Source: Cydia pomonella (lineage: Eukaryota > Arthropoda > Insecta > Lepidoptera > Tortricidae). From it: DNA of 64,000 bases. The stretch is taken from assembly GCF_033807575.1 (NCBI RefSeq), contig NC_084716.1:4650001-4714000 (forward strand), written 5' to 3'. Below, piece after piece: positions 20,957 through 32,404 of the stretch (the first letter of the stretch is position 1; each line of letters begins with the position of its first letter). A program made the translations under genes and the position numbers. A model generated the notes under the pieces. The model worked only from the letters and a program-made list of their open reading frames with translations, did not search any database and had not been told where the DNA came from.

Positions 20957-21469
20957 ATGACAACGGTCACCCTGGACGACCCAAGGTTCAGAGAGTCGTT
21001 TATCTCAGCCACAGACGCCAACCGACTGACAGACTATGACCTGCTTCTTCACGGAGTCAGACTTTACCTCGACGCAGACCAGCTGAGGCCGCAAGAACTA
21101 GTGAACCTGCCGTTCATTCCTCGTCAAATGGTCACAGGAGAAACGATGATGGACTTCCCGTTCTTGGACCCTCTGCTGGTAGTACTCTGGGATTTCCACA
21201 TCGACGACGTTCAGTGGATGCTGAATGTCCTACCCTGGAGAGTAGTGGACCGCCTCGTCAGAACCGGTCGAAGTATTCTTGTTGTAAGTACCTGGATGAC
21301 TAATCATCTATTCAACTTCTAGTTACGAGTAGATCTAGTTGCTGATTCCCACCTTGTGTTTCAGTGGATTGTCGGGATTAGCAACATCCACCAATTTCTG
21401 GAGAACACCAGAGCTACGCTGAGTGTGTCTGTGAAAATCCTCCGGTTTCTGGACAATTATTTTGAATAG
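20957..21469 (+). CDS. Unrecognised two-exon ORF
   Basis: Exon 1 runs from ATG 20957 to about 21281 with donor GTAAGTAC. Exon 2 starts at 21365 after GTGTTTCAG and ends in TAG at 21469. The phase-0 join gives about 143 residues (…RTGRSILV then WIVGISNIHQFLEN…). Codons are GC-richer than the surrounding DNA, the intron is short (about 83 bp) and both splice sites are strong. The protein is rich in Leu/Asp with WMLNVLPWRVVDRLV in the middle and has no motif I know. The frame is also open for some distance upstream of the ATG (SNRYPRLHKFLM), so a further 5' exon is possible. It could be a host gene fragment or the accessory gene of an unknown element. Confidence 0.4.
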
Positions 21470-21640
21470 TTAGTCTGCATGTAAACAAAGTGGCGTATAG
21501 CTTCTCATCACATGTTGTTATGCAGATAAGCTCTCGGCTCCGCAATGTCTGTTGCGTTTTGTGTATCTATTTTAAGAAGCAAGTGGGCGTTTGATATACA
21601 TAACATTTAGCAATACGATTTGACTAGGTTAGGAGTCATC

Positions 21641-21975
21641 TACGAGGACTGAGTGATAAATATGGTAAAAATTCAATTTTTTTTGTTTTTTTGACCAAAG
21701 TAAATATATATTTTTCGACGTAGTCTCCATCTAACTCAGAGCACTTATTCCATCGTTTTTCTAGCTTTTCGATTCTCTCCGTATAACATGATTTCTCCAA
21801 CCCTTCGAAATACGCATTAGTTTCTTCGATGACTTCCTCTTTGGAACTAAACCTTTTTCCGCCAAGCCATTTCTTTAAGTTTGGGAAAAGAAAATAGTCG
21901 CAGGGGGCCAAGTCTGGAGAATAAGGTGGGTGTGGGAGCAATTCGTAACGTAATTCGTGTGTTTTAGCCATAAAA
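21641..21975 (-). pseudogene. Mariner transposase, C-terminal part
   Basis: The minus strand reads MAKTHELRYELLPHPPYSPD, with the third catalytic Asp of the DD34D triad in SPDLAPCDY. LFPNLKKWLGGKRF and the standard helical end follow. Homology to mariner begins at about 21975. Upstream of it the same open frame (to 22100) is unrelated, so the frame is a fusion. Confidence 0.85.
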
Positions 21976-22249
21976 AAATATATTCTCTCCACTCTTTGTT
22001 TCCCTACAGCTACCCACGATTGCACTTGTCTTCTGTCAATGTCCAAACCTAAAGCAGTCTTTATCAATTTTTCTTTGACTCGCGTAGAATTTCCTTTCAA
22101 TCAACAACAATGTTTATGTTTAAAAAAGAAAAAAGAAATTATTCAGTCAAAAACACTCGAGAACATGATAAGAGAGCCCCTCCAGTCGAGACGCATCTAA
22201 CGAACCCAAACACAAGGGTCTTGTAATAAGTTTTTAATTATATACCCCT

Positions 22250-22570
22250 AAGGATTATTTAGGAACCATTACTGTGTCCCAATTCTCTAGGAATTTGGTT
22301 CAGGAGCGATGCGGGCCCAGAACCGTCGACCGATTTCCCTCATTGTAATGGAAAAGCGTTATTTCTTCACTAAAGTAACCGCCACCAAGTTTAGATACAT
22401 TTTGGGCTGTAGAAATTGACCCCTTAAGGTGAGACCCTCGAGGCAGTGCTCATTGAGTCCGTCTCGTCGAGACGATGGGAACGAACCTCCTCTTGTCCCA
22501 AAATACCCACGGCAGGCCCTGAGTAACAGTGGTGGCGGGTGTGGCGGGTACATTCAGTCTCACCTCAACT
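22250..22570. other. GC-richer unassigned segment
   Basis: This stretch has a repeat-like, GC-rich character (GAGACGGACTCAATGAGCAC on the minus strand) but no coding motif. It could be a LINE 3' end or part of the foreign insert. From 22570 to 23020 I see only AT-rich noncoding sequence. Confidence 0.3.
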
Positions 22571-23022
22571 TACGCTTATTCCTTATACTAATATAACTTT
22601 TACTGGCTATGTCTATAGCAATACGTTCCTACGTATAATACTAGCGATATATGCTATTTATACCTCTTTAAGAAAATTAAAACTATGTAAAGAGTTCTAT
22701 AACCACAGCCACAGGAAATAATATAATAAGCTATAGCGACCTAGGATAGAATTTGGCAGCCAAGCTGCCAACCTCTTCACTCCATAACCATTCGTAGGAA
22801 TACTTTTTCAATTAGTGACTAATCCATTGTTATTATTAATACTCTCAACCACATTTGCGACAATGAGTATTGAGCGATGACGCCATAGGTTTAATAACGA
22901 AAACAGGATAATATACTATTGTTTATTAAAATGCCCTGGTTTTCCTCCTAACTCACATCGATGTGGCCTCAGTCAGTTTTGCGCTGGGTAAAACGAACGT
23001 GTTTATTTAACGGTTCCCTATT

Positions 23023-23875
23023 TTGTTCTCCCATAAAAAAAAATTGGACAAGTTTATTGATTTGTGCGTCGATCAGTTAATCGCTGGGGTCCCTCGAAAC
23101 CCAACGATACCTTTATCGAAGATACCGTCAAGGATTGACGTTGAATTGGAGTACAACGAATTGCGTAAGATGCTTGCAAGTTCTCAATTGAAATTTGGAT
23201 CTTTCGAAGCGTTCAACATATTCGAAAATACATTCAAGAACAGATCCGAAAATGTTCGATGCTGGGATCATTCTCGTGTGAAGCTGATGAACTCAAATTC
23301 GCATTTTGCCGCTGGCTCGGACTATATTCACGCCAATTACGTTGATTGTTAAGACGAACAAAGAAAATTCATCGCTACTCAAGCCTCCTCCTCAAGCAAG
23401 ATTTTGAAGACGCTGGTCGATTTCTTCGACATGATCTGGCAGAACAACTGCGCGATGATCGTGGTACTGATGAATGCCTCGGAAGAGAACATAGCCAATT
23501 GTTATCCCTATTGGGTTACCGAAGTAACGAATGTAGTGGCAATTGGCCAATATACATTGGGAGACATTCGAAAAAATCGTCAAGCGTGATTGTGTGAAGT
23601 ATGGTCTGCAGTTGAAGAATTCTATGCATCCGGAGAGACGTCAAAATATCATCCTTTATCACTACACCGATTGGCCGGATAATGGAACGCCGTCGAACTT
23701 TGACGGTTTGAACGGACTTATCAAGGAAATTAATGAAGAAAGGTTGAAGCAATTTGTGCAAGAGAAACGCGCTGTGGGCCCTATTGTCGTTTATGGCAAA
23801 CAGGGCGTTTATCGCACGGTGATTTTTGTACAATTGACCTGTGTACCGTGCGATGGTGTCGCGAGGGACGATTGA
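23023..23875 (+). pseudogene. Protein tyrosine phosphatase, broken, possibly bracovirus-derived
   Basis: An intronless PTP domain spreads over two frames. Early landmarks are NVRCWDHSRVKL and DYIHANYV (about 23250-23345), then RKFIATQAS, then YHYTDWPDNGTP (about 23660). An in-frame TAA at 23350-23352 and a frameshift near 23545 break it. At the signature loop (about 23785-23825) the sequence reads VVYGKQGVYRT, so the catalytic Cys of HCxxGxxR is absent. Intronless, fast-evolving PTPs, some without the active Cys, are a hallmark of bracoviruses injected by braconid wasps into caterpillars. Transfers of such DNA into lepidopteran genomes are known. A retrocopy of a host PTP is the alternative. 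No joined sequence is given. Confidence 0.7.
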
Positions 23876-24109
23876 GAGTTGCCGATACGTTGCTACAAGT
23901 CCACGAAATGTGGTACTCAAAATTCATAAGCCTGGAACAATACATATTTATTTGGCGTTTACTCATTGAGATGATAAAACCGTTTTTTAGAATAAATAAC
24001 TGACATGGATTACACGTGTTTCACTCATTTTCCTCTCATCACAAGCCACAAACACACATTTTGTCTTTTGATACTTTATCGCGGCGATACTTTGTCGTGG
24101 GATATTTTG

Positions 24110-24330
24110 TCGTGTTGTCTCTCGTATAGTGACTTCAACTGGGCGTCCGGGTCGGTCGGCGGCAATAGAGCTTGTACGACCACTCCGAAAATCCGTAAAC
24201 CACTTGTGAATCATCTTAATCGATGGGGCGGAGTCCCCATAATATTTGTCCAATTTTATTTTTCTATCGGTAATAGTTTTTTTCGTAAAAAATAATCTTT
24301 AATCAGACCACGAAACTCACTTTTCTCCAT
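24110..24330 (-). pseudogene. Mariner transposase, N-terminal part
   Basis: From ATG 24330 the minus strand reads MEKSEFRGLIKDYF. A one-base change in an A-run near 24275 follows, then LDKYYGDSAPSIKMIHKWFT and RSGRPVEVT-like RPGRPVEVT: the mariner paired-type HTH. Similarity ends near 24125. The remaining frame to 23987 is unrelated and lies at the edge of the insert. Confidence 0.85.
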
Positions 24331-24882
24331 GTTTGCAAACCGCATAGCAATTTAATTTTTTTCATAGTTGTAAAAAAAAGTAAGCATGCGAAATGGCTGA
24401 AAATATACAATTTACCTCCAAAAAGGTTCTATTACAAATTGTCATTATTAAATTTGTGAAAATAATAGTTTGAATATAATTTTTACCAGACTTTATCACT
24501 CAACCCTCATATTTTGAATGGAAAATATTTATTTAAAAAAATGATCAGATTTTTTTTAAGTTTCTACATTAAATACTTCCCTTGTTACGTTTAGTCTTGT
24601 TTGGTATAATATATATTAGAATTCTTTATCTACAATATTACTATCTATAAATTTAATTTGTGTAGGTACTATGAATAATTAAATCGTTTCAATATATTGA
24701 TTTTTTGTTTGCAGGTAAAAATGGTAAGGAATTACAAAAAAAGCGGCCAAGTGCGAGTCGGACTCGCGCATGAAGGGTTCCGTACAATTTAAGACGTATT
24801 AAAAAAAATCTTCTAACTAGATCTTGTTCAACATTTTACCACTTTGGACACACATTTTACCACTTTGGAAGTGTCTCTCGCG

Positions 24883-26581
24883 TAGGGAATGCTAACCGGT
24901 TAACCGGTTACCCGGTAATTTGACCAATATTACAGTCGGTAAAATACCGGTAATTTCCAGCCGTAACCGGGAAATTACCGAACGTTGTATAGGCAAATAA
25001 AAATGTAACAACCTGTTGAATTAGCCCATCTATGTCTTCGTACTTACAAAAAAAAACAATTACTACGGTTTACGATTACGAAGAGACACTTAAAATACTT
25101 ACTTTTCTGCATCTTATGATCTCGTCAGAGTAGGAACTAGGAAGCAATGTTTTGTGACAAATGAGTGGTCGCTAATCCCTCGCCCTTTCCCTTCTCGCCA
25201 CCCCTACCCGACCCGCCTTACTATGTTCAGTGTCCTTTGTTTTAGTCTGTAGTGTCCGACAAGTGTGGAATGCGAAAGAACATTTTCTACCGCTGGTTAC
25301 TTGTGTTCAAGATATCGTTCACGAATGTCTAAGCAACGTTCTAATTAATCGCCTAGATATTTAACAAACGCAATTATTTTATATATAATTGACAGAATGA
25401 TCTGATGATGACATGTTCCTGACTCCTATCTTAAGAGCCTGGTAACGATTTTTGAGCAAAATTTTTAAATTAATGGATCTAAATAATAAGTATTGGTTTC
25501 TATTAGCCCGTTTTTTCATCTTGCCTTTTAATAATGAGGTCACAAGCGTGCGTCCCCGGTAATAGGTGACGATAAGGAATAGTTTTTAAAAAGTCAATTT
25601 TCAGAGAAATTGTCACTTGTTTTGAAGTATTTTCTGGAAAATTGATTTCGTCTAACTTTCATTTACACTACTTCAATTTATAGTAACAAAAATGTAGTTT
25701 ATTAAAGTTGAAGTACAGGATATGTGTAATACAAAATTACCATTTTTAGCAGTCGAAACGAAATTTACAAATAAGATCGACAAAATCATTGCTTTACGCG
25801 CGTTTACCTAAACGTCCATCAGAAAAAAAAACATTACTAATTAAGTGAGTCTGTTTAAAAAAATAATATTTATTATAATGAAAGATAACAAGACGTGCTA
25901 ATAGAAACCAGTACTTGTTATTTTTAATAGTTAACAAAAGGTGTACAATTTCATGCGCTTAATCTATCAATTTGACATTTTTGCGACTAAAACGATAACG
26001 GCCTCTTAAAGTGCAATTTTAAAGTAACTAGTGCTAAAATGATATGAAACTAATCTTGCTGTTAAATATATATTTTTTCTTATATTTACTAGATTTTAAT
26101 GAATTTTGATTACGGTTTTAGTTACTTTAATAACAATATTATATTGATAGATGTGTAAATGCAAACGTGTATGACATTTAAATGACGACTGTCACTCTTT
26201 AGTTATAATTTTTGTTACCCTTTGATTACGGCGATTTTTAAAGAATTAAAAAAGTTTAATGTTGCTTATTTAATGTACAAGTTCATTTCGCTTTGAAATG
26301 ATACAGTATGTTTGATTTTTTAATTAATATGATTAGTAAATATATCTTGTTTAATGTTTATAGTTGATTTTCATTATTTTGTTTTGTCGATGTTTCTATA
26401 ACGTGCTGTTGATTATTTTTAAAGGTTACTGACGAAAATAAGGACACAATAAATAATAATGCAAAATCAATGTTTTTCATTTCATAAACGTATAACCGGT
26501 AATTTACCGGTTAACCGGTTAGTGGGACCTAGCGTCGGTAAATTACCGGTAATGAAAAACGCCCGGTTATTGCATTCCCTA
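24883..26581. mobile_element. Non-autonomous hAT with 8-bp duplication
   Basis: This 1699-bp segment starts TAGGGAATGC and ends GCATTCCCTA. It is flanked by CTCTCGCG at 24875-24882 and 26582-26589, so excision restores the surrounding repeat. The inner ends are packed with ACCGGTTA/TAACCGGT and CGGTAATTT motifs in both orientations (24895-24960 and 26490-26560). No frame longer than 60 codons occurs, so it must move in trans. Confidence 0.9.
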
Positions 26582-26703
26582 CTCTCGCGCAAACTATTCA
26601 GTTTAGAAAAAATGATAATAGGAACCTAAATATCATTTTTGAAGACCTATCCATAGATACCTTACACGTATATGTTTGATGAAAAAATTTTTTTTAAAAT
26701 TTT

Positions 26704-27560
26704 ATGACGTATTAAAAAAAAAACTACTCACTAGATCTCGTTCAAAACAATTTTCGGTGGAAGTTTGCATGGTAATGTATATCATATATTTTTTTTAGAT
26801 TTTTCATTCTGTTATTTTAGAAGTTACAGGGGGGGGGGACACACTTTTTTTCACTTTGGAAGGTTCTCTCGCGCAAACTATTCAGTTTAGAAAAAAATGA
26901 TATTAGAAACATTAATATCATTTTTGAAGACCTATCCATAGATACCCCACACGTATGGGTATGATGAAAAAAAATTTTTTTTTTTAATTTCATGACGTAT
27001 TAAAAAAAAACTACTTACTAGATCTCGTTCAAAACAATTTTCGGTGGAAGTTTACATAGCAATGTATATCATATATTTTTTTTAGATTTTTCATTCTGTT
27101 ATTTTAGAAGTTACAGGGGGGGGGACACACTTTTTTTCACTTTGGAAGGTTCTCTCGCGCAAACTATTCAGTTTACAAAAAAATGATATTAGAAACATTA
27201 ATATCATTTTTGAAGACCTATCCATAGATACCCCACACGTATGGGTATGATGAAAAAATTTTTTTTTTTTTAATTTCATGACGTATTAAAAAAAAACTAC
27301 TTACTAGATCTCGTTCAAACCAATTTTCGGTGGAAGTTTACATAGCAATGTATATCATATATTTTTTTTAGATTTTTCATTCTGTTATTTTAGAAGTTAC
27401 GGGGGGGGGGGGGGGGGGACACACATTTTACCACTTTGGAAGTGTCTCTCGCGCAAACTATTAATTTTAGAAAAAAATGATATTAGAAACCTCAATATCA
27501 TTTTTGAAGACCTATCCATAGATACCCCACACGTATGGGTTTGATGAAAAAAGATTTTTT
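26704..27560 (+). repeat. Three tandem copies of a roughly 287-bp unit
   Basis: Units start with ATGACGTATTAAAAA at 26704, 26992 and 27278, each with a poly-G tract followed by ACACAC and with CACACGTATGGGT near the end. A fourth, partial copy is the one split by the hAT (24789-24882 joined to 26590-26700). Poly-G length differs between copies (9 to about 18). Confidence 0.85.
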
Positions 27561-27950
27561 GAGTTTCAGTTCTAAGTATGGGGAACCCCCAAAATTTATT
27601 GTTTTTTTTCTATTTTGTTGTAAACATCCTAATGCGGTTCATAGAATACATCTACTTACCAAGTTTGAACAGTATAGCTTGTATAGTTTCGGAAAAAAGT
27701 GGCTGTGACAGAATCGGACAGACAGACGGACATGACGAATCTATAAGGGTTCCGTTTTTTGCCATTTGGCTACGGAACCCTAAAAACAGAGAATCAGAAT
27801 TAAACGAAGAAGATCCGATACATATTGTTGGCTGACTCATTCCACTAATATATCCTATCCTCCATCATCTTGAAACTGTTGACATAAATACACTTGGTTA
27901 CAAATAAAAAAAATATATATTTTATTAACTTATTTTTTAGGTAAAATAAA

Positions 27951-28470
27951 ATGTTTTCTTTGGTGAAATTCAACAACGACAAACTGCAAATAGTACCTAC
28001 AAAACGTGTGCAAATTGGCAAAAGCAAACAATGCACAGTTAACTGCAAAGGATCAAAATATTCTGCAGTCGTACTTAAATTACATGGACATGGTAAGGTT
28101 TCTCCTTGTAAACCTTTTTTTTACAACATTATGTACTTTTATTGGAGATTAGGCCCCCTTAAGAAATAGTTTGCTCACCCCTGCATGCACGTTAGATGCA
28201 TGACAGATTAAATTAACGTCTGTATGCCAGTGTCCAAATTATACAAATTCAATCCACACCTGACAGTCTGAGGTCAATTTTTGACTAGCAGTTTTTAATC
28301 ATCCGGACCGCGCTAACCTCAACCTTATTATACCTCACCATTTTTTCTATTTTCCTAACCGCCTTCAAGAATAATATTAGGGATTTTCAGATTCAAAAGA
28401 AATATTGGAAAAAGAAATTAAGAATGATAACTTGAAAACCAAGAAGATAAAAAAGACAGGCTGTACATAA
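27951..28470 (+). pseudogene. BEN-gene-like N-terminal exons
   Basis: Exon 27951-28092 (after a T-rich tract and TTTTTTAG) reads MFSLVKFNNDKLQIVPTKRV to LHGH, with donor GTAAGG. The next exon starts at 28391 after GGATTTTCAG and continues in phase (DSKEILEKEIKN) to a stop at 28468. This N-terminal block resembles that of insect BEN-domain proteins, which act as chromatin or transcription regulators, but no BEN domain is found downstream. A stretch at 28660-28815 (GQPVHNKNEDNTFID) partly repeats the 28455-28480 sequence and may be another damaged exon. Similarity is moderate and the assignment tentative. Confidence 0.35.
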
Positions 28471-28815
28471 TAAAAATAAAGACAATACAATGTTATTGCC
28501 TGCTAACTATGAATCGTCTGAAAACGTTTCGAAAGAGATATTGGAAAAATAAATTAGACAAAAAAAGATAAAAAAATCTGTTAAGAGTGGAACTTACAGT
28601 TACTCTTGATATTAACTAGGCCTCGAAATAATTCGTTAAGAATAATATCCGATACAGTAATTTCAGAAGGACAACCTGTACATAATAAAAATGAGGATAA
28701 TACATTTATTGACACAATTAGCAACTACCAACAAAAATACTCATTACATGTAGACAGCAAGTGCATAATGAAAATTCCGCAGAAGACTATGTATGCTGTA
28801 AAGGGTTTCTTTTGA

Positions 28816-30600
28816 AAAATAACTTTGAGACTACATTAGAAGTTAGCCCCCAGTCAGCTGATCCACTTTGTACCTATTGTCTTTTATACTGTCGTGTCGG
28901 TTTCTTTCATAAAATTCTGTCTATCTTCCCATACTGAGTAGTCTCCCAATCAGACGTTACTATACATCCTATAAAGTCTAGACACTTCCTTCTGTTCTGG
29001 CTCCTTACTGTACTTTCTCTGCTTGGTGTTAAGTGCGCTGCCGTTTCGTTTCAGGTGCTGTGGAGAACTGTGTGTCAAACTAGCTCAAAGATGTCTAGCA
29101 CATAGCTAGCCCGGGAACTGGAACAGAAGCTCAACGCAGCGCTCAAGTAACTGGAGCAATCTAAAACAAAGTGTTGTAACATGCCAGTATCTCCCCTTGC
29201 TTGTTACATATATGAACATAATATTGATCTATTTTTAAGTCGATTAAATAAAATACCTTGTTTGGGTCTCACGGTAATAAATTTCTTTCATATCTGACGT
29301 AGATCATATCGTCTGAAATATTAAACGCTAATTTGGAGAGCTCAGTGATGAATAGTAAACCAATATATTTAGAAACTTGTGTATAAAATAATTTGAACTT
29401 TATTTCAATGTCATAAAGCTTTTACATTATAAAACCGTGTCGAAACAATATACTGGGACCATTAGTTCAAGTGTTAGTTTTAAATATCAGCTCGAACTTT
29501 ACGTCATCATAAAATGAAATATGTTTGTTATGGATAAAATTATTTTTAGCTAAATTGAACCATATTATAAAGGAATAAGAAAGGCGGATCTTTAAAATAT
29601 GTGCTCATATAGAAAAAAAACAAAGGTGGTTATAATAAAAACTCTAGTGACATCCCACATGCGTAGAGAAATAGTTTAGACCACACCCAAAAGTAGGTCA
29701 AATTTGGACCTTATGTTAATTAGGAAATAAAGTTTATTTTGTGTAAAATTTTATGAAGTTATGAATTTCAGTATTGGTTTAAAGAAATGCCAATCAGGTG
29801 CAAAGTATCTGGGAGAGAGGGATTTTCAGGACCTCAGGCAGGGATGCATAAAACCGCTTGCACGAGCATTTCTCGTGGCCATTCGCAGTGACTGTTAAAC
29901 AAAGCTCTATAGTGGGTATTTAGGTCATTTAGGTTGCCTATATTGTGACCTGACTTAGACTTTACTTTTGTCTTGTTTGGATTTGGGGCATAATATAAGG
30001 TAATTTGTTTTGGGGTTTTAAGGAGTGGTTCAGTAAAATAGTGGCAGTGAATTATCTAGTACCTATATTTATTTATTTTTTACTAATTATGAAGTAGTTT
30101 ATTTTGTTCAGTAATCCGTAGATAAAATACTATATAATAACAATAAAATCATATTGAGAAATATCATATTGTTTGAGTTTTCTCATTTTTATTGCAATGT
30201 ACTCTGTAACTTTTTATACAACACAGTTTGACAATCTTCACCTGCCGTTTTCCACAAAGCCACACTTGAATTTTAATTTTCACAACTAGTTGTATGCTTT
30301 TAGGAATATCATCTTACGAGTAAATTATACCAATAAACTGGAGTTCATCTTCGGTAGTCAGGAAGTCTCTCCAATCTAACCTCTGACAGAGGTTTTTCTA
30401 TGGGAGACAAATTTCTGTAAAAGAAACACCTCATAAATTCTCACAGAAGACGCTGTTCAAAAAGTCTTAGGAGACATGTCAGGAGGGGACAAAGGCCTTG
30501 GGCTAAAGACACTGTTTACCACCGTGATCTGTATTAAGTGCAATATTCGCCTGTTTTGTTGCTGGCAGAAACAATAGAATTTGTCATCTAAAATACCACA
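28816..30600. other. Long stretch without supported gene
   Basis: The sequence is AT-rich, with stops in all frames every few dozen codons. No terminal repeats, tandem repeats or known element pieces were recognised. Confidence 0.5.
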
Positions 30601-30633
30601 CAAAACAATAACATCTTCACCACCATGTAGGTT

Positions 30634-31333
30634 TTGACCACGGTTAGAATGAAATGTTCAGAAGATTTTGATTTTTTTTGTTTAATGATGTTATTTTTGT
30701 TATTTTTAAATGCGGACATTGAACGAGTATTTCGCCAGATGAATTTGGTAAAGACTAAACTTCGCAATCGCTTGACGGTGAGAACCCTAAATGCTATTTT
30801 GTACGTAAGATTCGGCCTAAAGCGAGCTGGAAAATGCTGCTACTCATACACAGTTCCAGATGAAGTTCTGCGCTCGATTGGAACCAAAAACAGTTACGAC
30901 ACTGGATCTCAGCCAGCCTTCGTCGTCGACAGCGGTTGTTGAAGAAGACGAAGATATAGACATTTTAATTGACAATTTTAATTAGTTTTGTTGTGTGTAA
31001 CAAGTAGTAACAATAAGTAAAATGTTGGACTTCAACCAAGACTCTAAAAAAACGCCCAATCACTACATAATCCTTGTACTTATCTCAGAAAATTTGGCTG
31101 ATTTAATCAGGTCACGCATAATTTCTTTGGTATGGTGGGCAATCAAACAAATCCTAGATTATAGTGTTGTTATGTAAGTCCTCCTAGTTTTAGGTTATTA
31201 AATATGCATCAAATTGACAATGTCGATTTTGATTTTTTTATAATTTTTAGTAATGTATTTAACTTGACATTTCTTTTGGCATTTTTTCATCCTCACTCTA
31301 GCATATTCAGAACCATTACAGTTGGCAACACTG
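30634..31333 (+). pseudogene. hAT C-terminal dimerisation fragment with right TIR
   Basis: LNADIERVFRQMNLVKTKLR and LNAILYVRFGLKRAGKCC are the hAT dimerisation segment. The frame ends in damaged sequence at 30942. The element's right end CAGTTGGCAACACTG (31319-31333) mirrors the left end CAGTGTTGCCAACT of the BED-hAT at 5183, so both belong to one family. The left half is missing. The right end borders a LINE fragment that begins at 31334. Confidence 0.75.
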
Positions 31334-32170
31334 GACCTCATTCACACAGAGAGTGGTCTCGAACACGCATCTTTTTTAAGCGAACAGGGGTACAAACGTG
31401 GCCCAGTCGAAGGCGAATGATCGTAGAAGTAATGTTCTTCGGCATTGGTTTCCGTATACCGGAGAACCACGGTTTATGGAGAATATTTGGTTGAATTCTG
31501 CGAAAATGCTTAGCGATCCTTAGTTGAGTAGTTTGCCATCGGGTGTTCCAGGTATCTCGTAAGTGGGTCAGAGCTTGGGCAATGTCGCGAGGGAAACATC
31601 GGTCATTCATGTTGATACCAATCGTTATCGCTTCTTTAGCGCAATGATCGGCTACCTCATTCCCTGTTATTCCGCTAGGACTTGGAATCCAAGCCAATAT
31701 TACCTGAATATTCACCATATGGCATTTGTGAAGCAGGTCCTTGATTTTTAAAGTAATCCTGAAGTTTTCTTTCGCATGAAAATGCCTTTTAGCTATATCT
31801 TGCAGGCAGCTCAACGAATCAGTTAAAATAATTGGATTTATTAAGGTGGTGTGAGTACCTAAATGTAAGACACAGCCTCCAACAATGCGACCGCTTCTCT
31901 AGAGAATACCGAATTACCAGGGGAAAGTTTAAAGCTCAAAATAATTTTATATTTGGGAATCAACACTGCAGACCCTACTAGGCCATCATTATTTAATTTG
32001 GACACGTCAGTAAAAATAGTCAAATGATCTGGATATTGATTTGATATTACTGAATTAAAAATACCGTCTGCTCCTATTTGGTCTTTGTATATGCCTAAAC
32101 TAAAAATGACATTTGGCCGATATATAAGACTATAATAACTTGTTTCAAAGACAGGGTTTTTGTAATTTTG
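31334..32170 (-). pseudogene. LINE RNase H and C-terminal fragment
   Basis: The minus strand shows IFTDVSKLNNDGLVGSAVLI (first RNase H Asp, near 32000) and FSREAVALLEAVSYI (Glu), with a frameshift near 31855. Then come ILTDSLSCLQDI and ILAWIPSPSGITGNEVADHC, the last with the His-to-Ser change SPSG where SHSG is usual. A Cys-poor tail ends RLRLGHVCTP. This layout is that of Jockey/I-type LINEs that carry RNase H. It is cut at its 3' side by the hAT right end. Confidence 0.8.
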
Positions 32171-32404
32171 GAAAATTCAAGCCGGTAAGTATATACTCAT
32201 ACTCATTTATTTGTAATATTATTACATATTACACGTCACAATTTGATTAACATAAGATTTGCAATAATCTACAGTTCTTATTACAGTTTAGATTACTTAA
32301 TTATTACAGTTTCGGGTAGTAGGTATCAATAGTTGTATATGTCAATTATTTTTTCAATAGTGAGTATAATTATATAATATCAATTAAATTTGGTACATTA
32401 AATA

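Larger units (their letters stand above)
21641..24511 (-). mobile_element. Mariner ends enclosing foreign DNA
   Basis: The left edge TACGAGGACTGAGTGATAAA (21641) and the right edge, read outward as TATGAGGGTTGAGTGATAAA (from 24511), are matching terminal repeats that begin at TA. Both continue to GGTAAAAATT. Inside, the minus strand carries a mariner N-terminus near the right end and a mariner C-terminus near the left end. The middle of the transposase is replaced by about 2.1 kb of unrelated DNA with a phosphatase pseudogene. Either one mariner was split and partly deleted, or two family members flank the insert. Confidence 0.6.
24738..27784 (+). mobile_element. Lepidopteran-type non-autonomous repeat, nested
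   Basis: The left edge reads GCGGCCAAGTGCGAGTCGGA (24744) and the right part reads GACAGACGGACATGACG, then TTGGCTACGGAACCCTAAAA (27766-27784). I know this repeat as very common in moth and butterfly genomes. It has no reading frame of its own. Its inner unit (GACGTATTAAAAAA to GGGTATGATGAAAAAA) is present several times. A 1.7-kb hAT lies in the first unit. Confidence 0.75.

Noticed and set aside
27091..27279. Short minus-strand frame across the poly-G tandem units
   Set aside because: It repeats with the tandem unit and changes with poly-G length, so it is not a gene.
31563..31751. Plus-strand frame opposite the RNase H fragment
   Set aside because: Shadow of the LINE coding strand, where the RNase H motifs are clear.
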